Source: Sideroxydans lithotrophicus ES-1
GTDB lineage: Bacteria > Pseudomonadota > Gammaproteobacteria > Burkholderiales > Gallionellaceae
Reading direction: 5' to 3'
NCBI RefSeq assembly: GCF_000025705.1
Contig: NC_013959.1
Span: 1,541,063-1,605,062 of the forward strand
DNA length: 64,000 bases
Both the position numbers and the translations under genes were made by a program. The notes under the pieces are model-generated. The model ran no database searches and was not told the origin of the DNA. It was given only the letters and a program-made list of their open reading frames with translations. Positions 1-8,470 of the stretch are shown in pieces (positions within the stretch are counted from its first letter, which is position 1; every line of letters starts with the position of its first letter).

Positions 1-668
1 GCGGTGCTGAATCGACCATTTCGCCTTTGGCGCTTGGCGGTTTCTCTTCTGCCAAGGCATTATCCACCCGCAATGATGACCCAGCGACTTCCAGTCGTCC
101 TTGGGACAAGGATCGGGATGGCTTCGTGATGGGCGAAGGAGCTGGCGTACTGGTGCTGGAAGAGTACGAGCACGCCAAGGCTCGCGGCGCCAAGATTTAC
201 GCCGAGCTCTCCGGTTACGGCATGAGCGCTGACGCATACCACATTACGGCACCAAGTACGGATGGCCCAAAACGCAGCATGCTCAATGCTCTGCGCAATG
301 CTGGTTTGAATCCGGATCAAGTGCAGTACGTTAACGCGCACGGCACTTCGACCCCGGTGGGCGACAAGAACGAAACCGAAGCACTCAAGCTCGCTTTCGG
401 CGACTACGCCAGGAAACTGGTGGTGAGTTCCACCAAATCTATGACAGGCCACCTGCTGGGCGGGGCGGGCGGGATCGAGTCCCTGTTCTGCGTGCTGGCG
501 ATCCATGACCAGGTCGCGCCTCCCACCATCAACATCTTCGAGCAGGATCCCGAGTGCGATCTGGACTATTGCGCCAATACAGCACGCAAGATGAAGATCG
601 ATGTGGCAGTGAACAACAATTTCGGCTTCGGCGGAACCAACGGCTCTTTGGTATTCCGCAAGGTCTGA
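1..668 (+). CDS. fabF: Beta-ketoacyl-ACP synthase II, C-terminal part (cut by window edge)
   Basis: Condensing enzyme of fatty-acid elongation in the cytoplasm; it joins malonyl-ACP to the growing acyl-ACP. The frame is open from base 3 with no start, so about 220 C-terminal residues are visible and the active-site cysteine lies outside the window. Both catalytic histidine motifs of the family are present (NAHGTST and KSMTGHLLG), as is the glycine-rich [12 protein letters not shown] end. The next gene starts about 10 bases after the stop, which suggests one transcript with pabC and mltG, a usual order in proteobacteria. Confidence 0.96.
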   Translation, partial: GAESTISPLALGGFSSAKALSTRNDDPATSSRPWDKDRDGFVMGEGAGVLVLEEYEHAKARGAKIYAELSGYGMSADAYHITAPSTDGPKRSMLNALRNAGLNPDQVQYVNAHGTSTPVGDKNETEALKLAFGDYARKLVVSSTKSMTGHLLGGAGGIESLFCVLAIHDQVAPPTINIFEQDPECDLDYCANTARKMKIDVAVNNNFGFGGTNGSLVFRKV

Positions 669-677
669 TCCCGCGCC

Positions 678-1490
678 GTGATGCTGATCAACGGCGCGCC
701 GGGCAATACGATCAATGCTGAAGATCGAGGGTTGGCGTACGGTGACGGCGTGTTCAGAACCCTGCGCATGCAAGCCGGACTTCCCGTAAACTGGGAACGC
801 CAATATGCCAAACTTCAACAAGATTGCAATGCACTAAGGATTCCCTGTCCTTCCGCGCTGGTGCTTTCCAGCGAATTGCAGCAGCTGGGCAAATCACAGG
901 CCGAGGGCATCGCCAAGATCATCATCACCAGAGGCGTCTCGACCAGAGGATATGCGCCTGCCGCCCAATCCGAAGCGACTCGCATCCTCAACATCACTCC
1001 CAAGACGGCTTTCCCGATTGAATATTCAAGGCAGGGAATACGCGCGCATGTCTGTAAAGTGCGACTGGCCCACCAGTCTTTGCTTGCGGGGATAAAACAC
1101 CTCAATCGACTGGAGAACGTGCTTGCCGCCAGCGAGTTGCAGGGCAGGGATTTCCCGGAAGGCCTGCTGAGCGACATTACCGGTTATGTCATCTCTGGCA
1201 CTCGCAGCAATCTGTTCGCGCTGCGCGGTAATGTCCTTTATACGCCGAACCTGACGCGCTGCGGGGTGGCGGGAGTGCAGAGAGAGCGGGTCATGGATTG
1301 GTGCAAGGGATATGGTGTGACTTGCAAGGTGGCAGATCTCCGCATCGAAGAGTTATTGCAGTCCGATGAGATATTCTTTGTGAACAGCGTCATCGGACTG
1401 TGGCCGGTAAGCGAACTTGCCGATTATCGCCGTACGCAGCATCCGATGGCTTGGAAGATACAGGAATGGTTGAATGATGAGCGTCATTAA
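678..1490 (+). CDS. pabC: Aminodeoxychorismate lyase
   Basis: PLP-dependent fold-type IV enzyme that splits 4-amino-4-deoxychorismate into p-aminobenzoate and pyruvate for folate synthesis. The protein has 270 residues, the normal family length. It contains the N-terminal DRGLAYGDGVF motif and the lysine of GIKHLNRLENV (about K140) that should form the Schiff base. The start is either GTG at 678 or ATG at 681. Its 3' end overlaps the mltG start by 17 bases. The position between fabF and mltG supports pabC over other class IV aminotransferases. Confidence 0.93.
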   Translation: MMLINGAPGNTINAEDRGLAYGDGVFRTLRMQAGLPVNWERQYAKLQQDCNALRIPCPSALVLSSELQQLGKSQAEGIAKIIITRGVSTRGYAPAAQSEATRILNITPKTAFPIEYSRQGIRAHVCKVRLAHQSLLAGIKHLNRLENVLAASELQGRDFPEGLLSDITGYVISGTRSNLFALRGNVLYTPNLTRCGVAGVQRERVMDWCKGYGVTCKVADLRIEELLQSDEIFFVNSVIGLWPVSELADYRRTQHPMAWKIQEWLNDERH

Positions 1491-2472
1491 AGAGTTGTTG
1501 TTGTGGTTGCTGTTCTTGTTGATCATCGTGGCAGGATTGTTCACCTACTATGCACGTACGCCGATACCGCTGGAAAAAACTCCTTTCGTATTTTCCCTGA
1601 AACAGGGAAGCAGTCTTAAAAGTGCCGCGCACCAGATTCAGCTAGCCGGTGGGCTCAATAACGAATGGCTGTTCGTTTTGCTGGCCAGAACTTTGGGCAA
1701 GGCCAAGCAGATCAAGCCGGGGAACTATCAGTTGGAGCATGAAACCACTCCACTGCATTTGCTGAATATGATCAGCAAAGGCCAAGTCGAGCAGAGCTCA
1801 ATCACCATCATCGAGGGTTCTACATTCAAGGAGTTGCGCGCTTCATTGAATGCCGATTCCACCGTGCGCCACGACAGCGAATCGCTGTCGGATGCCGAGA
1901 TACTCAAGCGGATCGGAGCGACCGAATCCGTTCCAGAGGGATTGTTCTTTCCAGATACATACAACTATGCCCGTGGCAGCAGCGACCTGATAATATTGAA
2001 GCGCGCTTATCAGCTTATGCAACGCAACCTGCAGGAGAACTGGAAGAAACGCGATGAAAACCTGCCGTTCAGTTCACCCTATGAAGCGCTTATCCTGGCA
2101 TCCATCGTTGAAAAGGAAACCGGCCAGCCAGGCGATCGCACCATGATCGCCTCCGTTTTCATCAACCGGCTGCACAAGAACATGCGCTTGCAGACCGATC
2201 CGACCGTCATTTACGGCATGGGTGACAAGTTCGATGGCAACCTGCGCAAAAAGGATCTGTCGCACGATACGCCGTATAACACTTATACGCGAGATGGGCT
2301 GACACCTACCCCTATCGCTCTGCCGGGGCTGGCTTCGCTGCAGGCCGTGCTTCATCCGGCTCCGAGCCATGCGCTTTATTTCGTTGCGCGTGGCGATGGG
2401 ACATCGCAATTTTCCAATTCCTTGGTCGAGCATAACAACGCGGTCAACCGCTACCAGCTTAAACAAAAATGA
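1474..2472 (+). CDS. mltG: Endolytic murein transglycosylase MltG
   Basis: Inner-membrane lytic transglycosylase that cuts nascent glycan strands and so sets their length. The protein has 332 residues. One N-terminal membrane anchor (about residues 7-27) leaves the rest in the periplasm. A LysM-like region precedes the YceG catalytic domain, with the active-site glutamate in ASIVEKET (about E213) and the conserved [10 protein letters not shown] segment. It overlaps pabC upstream and shares an ATGA overlap with tmk, so translation is probably coupled. Confidence 0.95.
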   Translation: MMSVIKELLLWLLFLLIIVAGLFTYYARTPIPLEKTPFVFSLKQGSSLKSAAHQIQLAGGLNNEWLFVLLARTLGKAKQIKPGNYQLEHETTPLHLLNMISKGQVEQSSITIIEGSTFKELRASLNADSTVRHDSESLSDAEILKRIGATESVPEGLFFPDTYNYARGSSDLIILKRAYQLMQRNLQENWKKRDENLPFSSPYEALILASIVEKETGQPGDRTMIASVFINRLHKNMRLQTDPTVIYGMGDKFDGNLRKKDLSHDTPYNTYTRDGLTPTPIALPGLASLQAVLHPAPSHALYFVARGDGTSQFSNSLVEHNNAVNRYQLKQK

Positions 2473-3077
2473 GTACAGCTAAATTCATCACGTTCGAAGG
2501 TGTGGATGGGGCAGGGAAGAGCACCCATCTGGATTGGTTCGCCAATGTGTTGCGCCAGCGCGGCATCGACCTACTGGTGACGCGTGAACCGGGAGGTACA
2601 CAGCTGGGTGAGCGTCTGCGCGAGATATTGCTGAACCAGCCCATGCATGCCGAGACCGAAGCGCTGCTGATGTTTGCGGCACGCCGCGAGCATGTGGAGC
2701 AGGTCATCCGCCCTGCTTTGCAGCGTGGCACATGGGTCATTTCCGACCGTTTCAGTGATGCCAGTTTCGCCTATCAGGGCGGGGGCAGGGGTGTGCCTGT
2801 CGCAAAACTGGAGCAACTGGAGCAATGGGTACATGGCGACATACAGCCCGATCTGACCCTGCTTTTTGACATCCCGATCGAGATCGCGCGTCAGCGCCTG
2901 TCCAATAATGCAAGCCTGGATCGTTTCGAACAGGAGCAAGGCGAATTTTTCGAGCGCGTGCGCCAAGCCTACCTGTCCAGGGCTGCCAAAACGCCACATC
3001 GTTTCGCCGTCATCCATGCGGAAAAGTCCATGGATGAAGTTAAACAGGATTTGGCAAAGATCGTCGCATCTCTCTGA
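2469..3077 (+). CDS. tmk: Thymidylate kinase
   Basis: Phosphorylates dTMP to dTDP with ATP. The protein has 202 residues. The P-loop is GVDGAGKS near residue 10, followed by TREPGGT and the [15 protein letters not shown] segment that contacts the nucleotide base. The start ATG overlaps the mltG stop (ATGA). holB begins one base after the stop, so the mltG-tmk-holB unit is tightly packed. Confidence 0.96.
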   Translation: MSTAKFITFEGVDGAGKSTHLDWFANVLRQRGIDLLVTREPGGTQLGERLREILLNQPMHAETEALLMFAARREHVEQVIRPALQRGTWVISDRFSDASFAYQGGGRGVPVAKLEQLEQWVHGDIQPDLTLLFDIPIEIARQRLSNNASLDRFEQEQGEFFERVRQAYLSRAAKTPHRFAVIHAEKSMDEVKQDLAKIVASL

Positions 3078-3078
3078 A

Positions 3079-4086
3079 ATGAAACCACTCTATCCATGGC
3101 AGTCTGAATCTTGGCAAGCCCTGCAAGGGCTGCGCAACAGATTGCCACATGCCGTGCTGTTGAAGGGTGCGCAAGGCATAGGCAAGCTGGATCTGGCGAT
3201 GAATTTTGCCCAGTCCCTGCTTTGTGAAAAACCAAATGCAGACGGAACGGCTTGCCATACATGCAATTCCTGCCATTGGTTTGAACAGGAAAATCATCCC
3301 GATTTTCGTCTTGTCCAACCCGATGCGCTGAGTTCGGCCGATGAGGGCGACGAAAAGCAGGGCGGCAAAAAACCGTCACGCGAGATATCGGTGGATCAGA
3401 TACGCAACTTGTCCAACTTCGCCAACCTGTCTGCCCATTGCGGCGGCTACCGCGTAGTGCTGATCCATCCGGCCGAATCCATGAACAACAATGCGGCCAA
3501 CTCCCTGCTGAAAACGCTGGAAGAACCGACTGATAATTTGCTGTTTCTTCTGATCAGCCATAAGCCGCAGCAGTTGTTGCCGACCATCCTGAGCCGTTGT
3601 CTTGGCTTTACAGTAAGTACGCCGACACGCGAGCTCGGCACAGCCTGGCTCGAGCAGCAGGGCGTAAAGAACCCTGCACATGCGCTGGCGCAAAGCGGAT
3701 TCGCTCCCCTGCAGGCATTAGGCTGGTCTGAATCGGGCGAGGGTGCTGAGGAACGGAGCATCTTGCTGAATGCTATCCGCCAACCTTCCAAGATGGATGC
3801 TTTGGCTCTGGCTGACGGCCTGCAGCGTAGCGCGCCGATATATTCCATTCATTGCCTGCAGCAGTGGTGCCACGACCTGACGAGCGCAAAACTTGCAGGC
3901 ATGGTGCGGTATTTCCCCGAACAGGCTGGCGAGATCACCAAGCTGGCTAACGGTGTCTCATCCGATGCGTTGCTGCGTTTCCAGAAAGAGCTGCTGGAAG
4001 CCCGTCGTGCAGCCTACCATCCGCTTAACCCGAAACTGTTTCTGGAATCCCTGTTATTGTCATATCGTCAGCTGTTCGCCATTTGA
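3079..4086 (+). CDS. holB: DNA polymerase III delta-prime subunit
   Basis: Clamp-loader subunit that works with DnaX and HolA to open the beta clamp. The start ATG at 3079 lies one base after the tmk stop and gives 335 residues; a longer frame continues upstream inside tmk but is not needed. Visible features are the degraded P-loop GAQGIGK, the zinc-binding cysteines (ACHTCNSCHW) and the SRC motif (ILSRCLGF) that supplies the arginine finger. In many relatives a pilZ gene follows; here tatD follows after 10 bases. Confidence 0.93.
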   Translation: MKPLYPWQSESWQALQGLRNRLPHAVLLKGAQGIGKLDLAMNFAQSLLCEKPNADGTACHTCNSCHWFEQENHPDFRLVQPDALSSADEGDEKQGGKKPSREISVDQIRNLSNFANLSAHCGGYRVVLIHPAESMNNNAANSLLKTLEEPTDNLLFLLISHKPQQLLPTILSRCLGFTVSTPTRELGTAWLEQQGVKNPAHALAQSGFAPLQALGWSESGEGAEERSILLNAIRQPSKMDALALADGLQRSAPIYSIHCLQQWCHDLTSAKLAGMVRYFPEQAGEITKLANGVSSDALLRFQKELLEARRAAYHPLNPKLFLESLLLSYRQLFAI

Positions 4087-4096
4087 ATTTCCTGCC

Positions 4097-4864
4097 ATGT
4101 TCATAGATTCGCATTGCCACTTGAATTTTCCCGGTTTGGTGGAAGACCTCGACGCCATCCTGGCGAACATGCGTGCCAATGATGTCACACATGCCTTGTG
4201 TGTTTCGGTAGAGCTCGCTTCTTTTCCGCAGGTGCTGGAACTGGCTGAAACCCATGACAACCTGTACGCATCAGTCGGGGTGCATCCCGACCATGAACTG
4301 AAAGTCGAGCCAACCCAAGCCGAATTGATACGACTGGCAAATCACCCCAAAGTAGTCGCCATCGGCGAGACCGGACTGGACTACTACCGCCTTACCGGCG
4401 ATCTGGAGTGGCAACGCGAAAGATTCAGAACGCATATCCGTGCGGCAAAGGCATGCGGCAAGCCGCTCATCATCCACACCCGTTCCGCCGCAGAAGACAC
4501 CTTGCGCATCATGGCGGAAGAAGATGCAGGAAAAGCCGGCGGCGTGATGCATTGTTTCACCGAAAATCTGCAGGTTGCCAGGGCGGCGATTGAATTAGGG
4601 TTCTATATCTCGTTCTCCGGGATCCTGACCTTCAAGAATGCGGTCAGTATAAAAGAGGTGGCGCAGAACATTCCGCTGGATAGGATTCTGATCGAAACCG
4701 ATTCGCCTTATCTTGCACCGACACCGCACCGCGGCAAAACCAACCAGCCAGCCTATGTCAGGCATGTGGCAGAGGAAATCGCAAAGCTGCGCAACATCAG
4801 CCTGGAAGATGTAGGTTCGGCCAGCAGTCACAATTTCAGGAAGTTATTCCTGAAGCAGCCATAA
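4097..4864 (+). CDS. tatD: TatD family metal-dependent hydrolase
   Basis: TIM-barrel amidohydrolase with metal-dependent nuclease activity in characterised members. The ATG at 4097 gives 255 residues starting MFIDSHCHLN, which holds the first HxH metal-ligand pair. Further family motifs are GETGLDYY, HTR (VIIHTRSA region), HCF and ETDSPYLAP. It is the last gene of the fabF-to-tatD run; the next 360 bases hold no confident long gene. Confidence 0.94.
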   Translation: MFIDSHCHLNFPGLVEDLDAILANMRANDVTHALCVSVELASFPQVLELAETHDNLYASVGVHPDHELKVEPTQAELIRLANHPKVVAIGETGLDYYRLTGDLEWQRERFRTHIRAAKACGKPLIIHTRSAAEDTLRIMAEEDAGKAGGVMHCFTENLQVARAAIELGFYISFSGILTFKNAVSIKEVAQNIPLDRILIETDSPYLAPTPHRGKTNQPAYVRHVAEEIAKLRNISLEDVGSASSHNFRKLFLKQP

Positions 4865-5231
4865 TTCACTGATATAGAAGAGAATTGCTGAATTTACTGG
4901 CGGCCATTCTTTTTGCCTCGATTGCTCTTATTTGCGCATAATGTATATTATGTCAAATAATAAAAGAATGGCAGCTTGAGGCATATCCAGTAGCATCTTT
5001 CTTAGTATCGCCCCGCTATTGCTTGACAATATCACTAGGTAATGTGAGGATAAATCACGGTCTGCTGAGAACTAAGGCATCACAGTTCAGTTGCCAGGTT
5101 TGAACTTTCCGTTTGAACTTGATTGGTATGGCAAGCAAAGAAACACAAGCTAAGAAACAAAGGATGGAAAGATATCCCAATGCGATATCGATCCTGTACT
5201 TCTCTATAAGCTAGATTAAAGGAGAATTAAC
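4865..5231. other. Intergenic region after tatD
   Basis: This 367-base AT-rich stretch lies between tatD and the small membrane protein. A TTGACA-like element is visible near 5023, but I see no convincing -10 at the right distance. A 28-codon frame at 5128-5214 has no good ribosome binding site and is not called. The last bases form a strong AAAGGAG site for the gene at 5232. Confidence 0.4.
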
Positions 5232-5348
5232 ATGTCCCTGCTACTTATGGTCATTGGTTTGATTGTTTTTGCCGCAGTTATCGTGTGGGCTGACGACAAC
5301 GCAATACATAAAGGAACTCCCCACGACGACCTGCAACACGGACACTGA
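5232..5348 (+). CDS. Small single-pass membrane protein (38 aa)
   Basis: I do not recognise this gene. It encodes 38 residues: a hydrophobic N-terminal helix (SLLLMVIGLIVFAAVIVW), then a short acidic/histidine tail (DDNAIHKGTPHDDLQHGH). It has its own AAAGGAG ribosome binding site 6 bases before the ATG and an intrinsic terminator 20 bases after the stop, so it looks like a monocistronic gene. The His/Asp tail could bind metal, but that is a guess. Small subunits of terminal oxidases have a similar size, yet no oxidase gene lies near. Confidence 0.65.
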   Translation: MSLLLMVIGLIVFAAVIVWADDNAIHKGTPHDDLQHGH

Positions 5349-5367
5349 TTGCAACGTTGGAGTGATA

Positions 5368-5400
5368 AAGGGTTGGCGCAAATGCCAACCCTTTTTGTTT
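5368..5400 (+). terminator. Intrinsic terminator after the small membrane protein
   Basis: A 9-bp perfect stem AGGGTTGGC / GCCAACCCT with a 6-base loop (5369-5392) is followed directly by a T-rich run. It ends the 5232 gene and separates it from the tRNA-Val gene, which is read towards it from the other strand. Confidence 0.85.
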
Positions 5401-5475
5401 TGGTGGGCGGTACTGGGTTCGAACCAGTGACCCCTGCCGTGTGAAGGCAGTGCTCTACCGCTGAGCTAACCGCCC
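5401..5475 (-). tRNA. tRNA-Val (anticodon CAC)
   Basis: The minus strand folds as a full cloverleaf with acceptor GGGCGGT / ACCGCCC, a D arm GCTCAGCGGTAGAGC, anticodon loop TTCACAC (CAC, reading GTG), a T arm with GGTTCGAACC and an encoded CCA end. It is a single gene transcribed away from gltX. Confidence 0.93.
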
Positions 5476-5590
5476 GATAGAGGGCGCGCATTTAATCATA
5501 GCCCCATATATACGGTCAATTTCTTTATAGGCATTAACCTTCTGGCGTAAAATGCGCGCCTTCTTTTAATGCCTCGCAACAGGAAACCTC

Positions 5591-6997
5591 ATGACCGTCC
5601 GCACCCGCTTCGCTCCCAGTCCAACCGGCTATCTTCATATCGGCGGTGCGCGTACAGCGCTGTTTTCCTGGGCCTATGCACGCAAACACGGCGGCACGTT
5701 CATCCTGCGCATCGAAGACACCGACGTGGAGCGATCCACCCCGGAAGCCGTGCATGCCATCCTGGATGGCATGAGCTGGCTCAAACTGAATTACGACGAA
5801 GGCCCCTTCTACCAGATGCAGCGCATGCCGCGTTACAAGGAAGTCATCCAGCAGATGCTGGCAACGGGGCAAGCCTACTATTGCTACACCACCCCGGCCG
5901 AACTGGATGCCATGCGCGAGGCGCAAAGGGCGCGCGGTGAAAAGCCACGTTACGATGGAGTCTGGCGTCCCGAACCCGGCAAGACCTTGCCGCCTGTCCC
6001 TGCCGATGCAAAGCCCGTAGTGCGTTTCAAGAACCCGACTGAAGGCGTCGTCGCCTGGAAGGACCTAGTCAAAGGCCATATCGAATTCAGCAACAGTGAA
6101 CTGGACGACCTCATCATCGCCCGTTCCGACGGCACACCCACTTATAACTTCTGCGTGGTGGTGGACGACTGGGACATGGGCATCACCCAGGTGATTCGAG
6201 GCGACGACCACGTCAACAACACCCCGCGCCAGATCAACATCCTCAAGGCGCTGGGCGCGAAAGTGCCGCAATACGCCCACCTGTCGATGATCCTCGGCGA
6301 CGACGGCACCAAATTGTCCAAGCGCCACGGCGCAGTGAGCGTCATGCAATACGACGAAGACGGCTACCTGCCGGAAGCCGTCATCAACTACCTTGCCCGC
6401 CTCGGCTGGTCGCATGGTGACGACGAAGTCTTTTCTGTAGAGCAGTTCTGCAGCTGGTTCGACCTCGACCACATCACACCCTCCGCTGCACAGTTCAATA
6501 CAGAAAAGCTGAACTGGCTCAACAACCACTACTTGAAGCAGACTGATAACGGCAAACTGGCTGACCTGGTACGTCCGCGTCTCGAAGCGCGCGGTATCAA
6601 AATCGGCGCCACTCCAGACCTGGCCGCCATCGCTGGCTTGTATAAGGAACGTGTCGCCACGCTGAACGAGTTGGCCGATGCCGCGGAAGTGTTCTACATC
6701 GACCTGCACCCGGATGCCGCCCTGCTCGATGCGCAACTCAGTGCTGAGGCTATCCCTGCCCTGCGCGACTTGTCGCAACTTTTCGCCACGGTGGCATGGG
6801 AAACCGCCGCCATCAGCGCGACGATCAAGGAGGTCATCGCCAGGCACGGCATGAAGATGCCCAAGCTCGCCATGCCGTTGCGCGTGATGCTCACCGGTCA
6901 AACCCAGACGCCATCTGTCGATGCGCTGGTGACGCTGTTCCCGCGCGAGATGGTGCTGGCGCGGATAGAAAAGAACCTTGCGAAAAAAACCGCCTGA
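5591..6997 (+). CDS. gltX: Glutamyl-tRNA synthetase
   Basis: Charges tRNA-Glu with glutamate. The protein has 468 residues, the normal bacterial length. Class I signatures are clear: the HIGH-type motif in [15 protein letters not shown] at the N-terminus, the RGDDH motif and the KMSKS-type loop as KLSKRHG. The ATG at 5591 follows an AGGAAAC ribosome binding site. Two tRNA genes, one of them tRNA-Glu, its substrate, lie just downstream on the same strand. Confidence 0.97.
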   Translation: MTVRTRFAPSPTGYLHIGGARTALFSWAYARKHGGTFILRIEDTDVERSTPEAVHAILDGMSWLKLNYDEGPFYQMQRMPRYKEVIQQMLATGQAYYCYTTPAELDAMREAQRARGEKPRYDGVWRPEPGKTLPPVPADAKPVVRFKNPTEGVVAWKDLVKGHIEFSNSELDDLIIARSDGTPTYNFCVVVDDWDMGITQVIRGDDHVNNTPRQINILKALGAKVPQYAHLSMILGDDGTKLSKRHGAVSVMQYDEDGYLPEAVINYLARLGWSHGDDEVFSVEQFCSWFDLDHITPSAAQFNTEKLNWLNNHYLKQTDNGKLADLVRPRLEARGIKIGATPDLAAIAGLYKERVATLNELADAAEVFYIDLHPDAALLDAQLSAEAIPALRDLSQLFATVAWETAAISATIKEVIARHGMKMPKLAMPLRVMLTGQTQTPSVDALVTLFPREMVLARIEKNLAKKTA

Positions 6998-7054
6998 CTT
7001 GCTTTACAAGGTCGGATGCCATCACTATAATGCGCGCTCTTTTCGGGGCACCCG

Positions 7055-7130
<76 letters not shown>

Positions 7131-7149
7131 AAAGAAAAGAAACAACGAA

Positions 7150-7225
7150 GTCCCCTTCGTCTAGAGGCCTAGGACACCGCCCTTTCACGGCGATAACACG
7201 AGTTCGAATCTCGTAGGGGACGCCA
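7150..7225 (+). tRNA. tRNA-Glu (anticodon TTC)
   Basis: A 76-base cloverleaf with acceptor GTCCCCT / AGGGGAC, anticodon loop CTTTCAC (TTC) and encoded CCA. The outermost anticodon-stem pair is a C-A mismatch (CCGCC against GGCGA), unlike the E. coli gene. It is co-oriented with gltX and tRNA-Ala. Confidence 0.95.
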
Positions 7226-7300
7226 CCTTTCAGTTGCACGTTGTCGTTTCAAAACGCTGCAAGACAAACAACAAGAACATCATCCAGAACAAGAAAAATC

Positions 7301-7326
7301 GGCCCTTCGGGGCCTTTATTTTTTGC
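7301..7326 (+). terminator. Intrinsic terminator of the tRNA-Ala/tRNA-Glu unit
   Basis: The stem GGCCC / GGGCC closes on a stable TTCG tetraloop and runs into TTTATTTTTT. It lies 75 bases after tRNA-Glu. The remaining bases up to the next gene at 7483 show nothing else I can support. Confidence 0.8.
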
Positions 7327-7482
7327 TGTACGAATTGGTGACGCTCAATCCCTGATGACCGCGGCGGTTTTGGATTTCTCCGTGTCGATACGCACCCCAT
7401 GCACCCGTGCGGACATGGAGCAAGACGAAAAGATGAGACAAACGAGCAGCATCCAGAATACTGACTTCATCTAAACCACCGG

Positions 7483-8406
7483 CTACAACCCGCTCAACAC
7501 CTTGATGTGCGCCATCGCGCTGCGCCCCAGCGCATGCAGCTCGTAGCCGCCTTCCAGGGTCGAGACGATGCGCTTGTGGCAATACTTCTCCGCAAGCAGC
7601 TTTAGCTGCTCGGTCACCCAGCCATAATCCGCATCCACCAGCTTGAGCATGGCCATGTCGTCCTCCCTATGCGCATCGAAACCGGCGGAGATCAGCAGCA
7701 ACTCGGGTTTGAACCGCTCCAGCGCCGGCAGCCATCGCGAGGTCACCGCCTCGCGAAACCCTTCGCTGCCGGTGCCAGCCGGCAACGGCACATTGATGAT
7801 GTGGTCGTTACCGCTGTCCGCGCCGGCATAGGGATAGAAAGGATGCTGGAAAGTCGAACATAGCATCACGCGCGGATCGTCGTGGAAGATCTGCTCGGTG
7901 CCGTTGCCGTGATGCACATCGAAATCCGCGATCGCCACCCTGCCCAGGCCGTGGGCGGCCAGGGCATGCGCAACCCCGATGGCGACATTGTTGAAGATGC
8001 AGAACCCCATCGCACGTGCACTTTCGGCATGGTGGCCGGGGGGGCGGACGTTGCAAAAGGCATTCTCCACCCTGCCCGCCATCACCAGATCCACTGCCAT
8101 CACCGCAGCTCCGGCAGCGCGCAGCGCAGCCGGATAGGTATAGGGATTCATGCTGGTGTCGCCGTCAAGCTCCACTCTGCCATGCTGGGGCGCAGCCGCC
8201 GCGATGGCATCGACATAATCGGCATCGTGCACGCGCAGCAATTGTTCGCGGGTCGCTTCTGGCGCCTCGTGATGCTGCAGATAACCGAACAGGCCGGATG
8301 CGATCAACTGGTCCTCGATCGCATGGATGCGTGCCGGGCACTCCGGATGATGTGCGCCCATGTCGTGCTTGAGACAGAGCGGATGTGTGATGTAAGCGGT
8401 CTGCAT
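7483..8406 (-). CDS. Histone deacetylase/acetoin-utilisation family amidohydrolase
   Basis: Zinc-dependent deacetylase fold (arginase/deacetylase superfamily) with 307 residues. Family motifs in order: HPECPAR near residue 21, RPPGHHAE with the active-site histidine pair, DFDVHHGNGTE with the zinc-binding aspartate and histidine, and SAGFDAHREDD with a second zinc aspartate. Related bacterial enzymes remove acetyl groups from lysine (AcuC on acetyl-CoA synthetase) or from polyamines. It is divergent from, and 64 bases away from, a gene with a protein-acetyltransferase architecture, which favours a protein-lysine deacetylase role. That role is an inference. Confidence 0.88.
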   Translation of the reverse strand: MQTAYITHPLCLKHDMGAHHPECPARIHAIEDQLIASGLFGYLQHHEAPEATREQLLRVHDADYVDAIAAAAPQHGRVELDGDTSMNPYTYPAALRAAGAAVMAVDLVMAGRVENAFCNVRPPGHHAESARAMGFCIFNNVAIGVAHALAAHGLGRVAIADFDVHHGNGTEQIFHDDPRVMLCSTFQHPFYPYAGADSGNDHIINVPLPAGTGSEGFREAVTSRWLPALERFKPELLLISAGFDAHREDDMAMLKLVDADYGWVTEQLKLLAEKYCHKRIVSTLEGGYELHALGRSAMAHIKVLSGL

Positions 8407-8470
8407 GGCAACTTAATGGTAACGCTACGGTGCTATCATATCCAACGAATTCATCTTCCAAGGAAGAATC

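Noticed and set aside
5128-5214. 28-codon frame MASKETQAKKQR before the small membrane protein
   Set aside because: No ribosome binding site and no recognisable feature; too short to support.
7241-7474. 77-codon plus-strand frame after tRNA-Glu
   Set aside because: It runs through the tRNA terminator and has no ribosome binding site.
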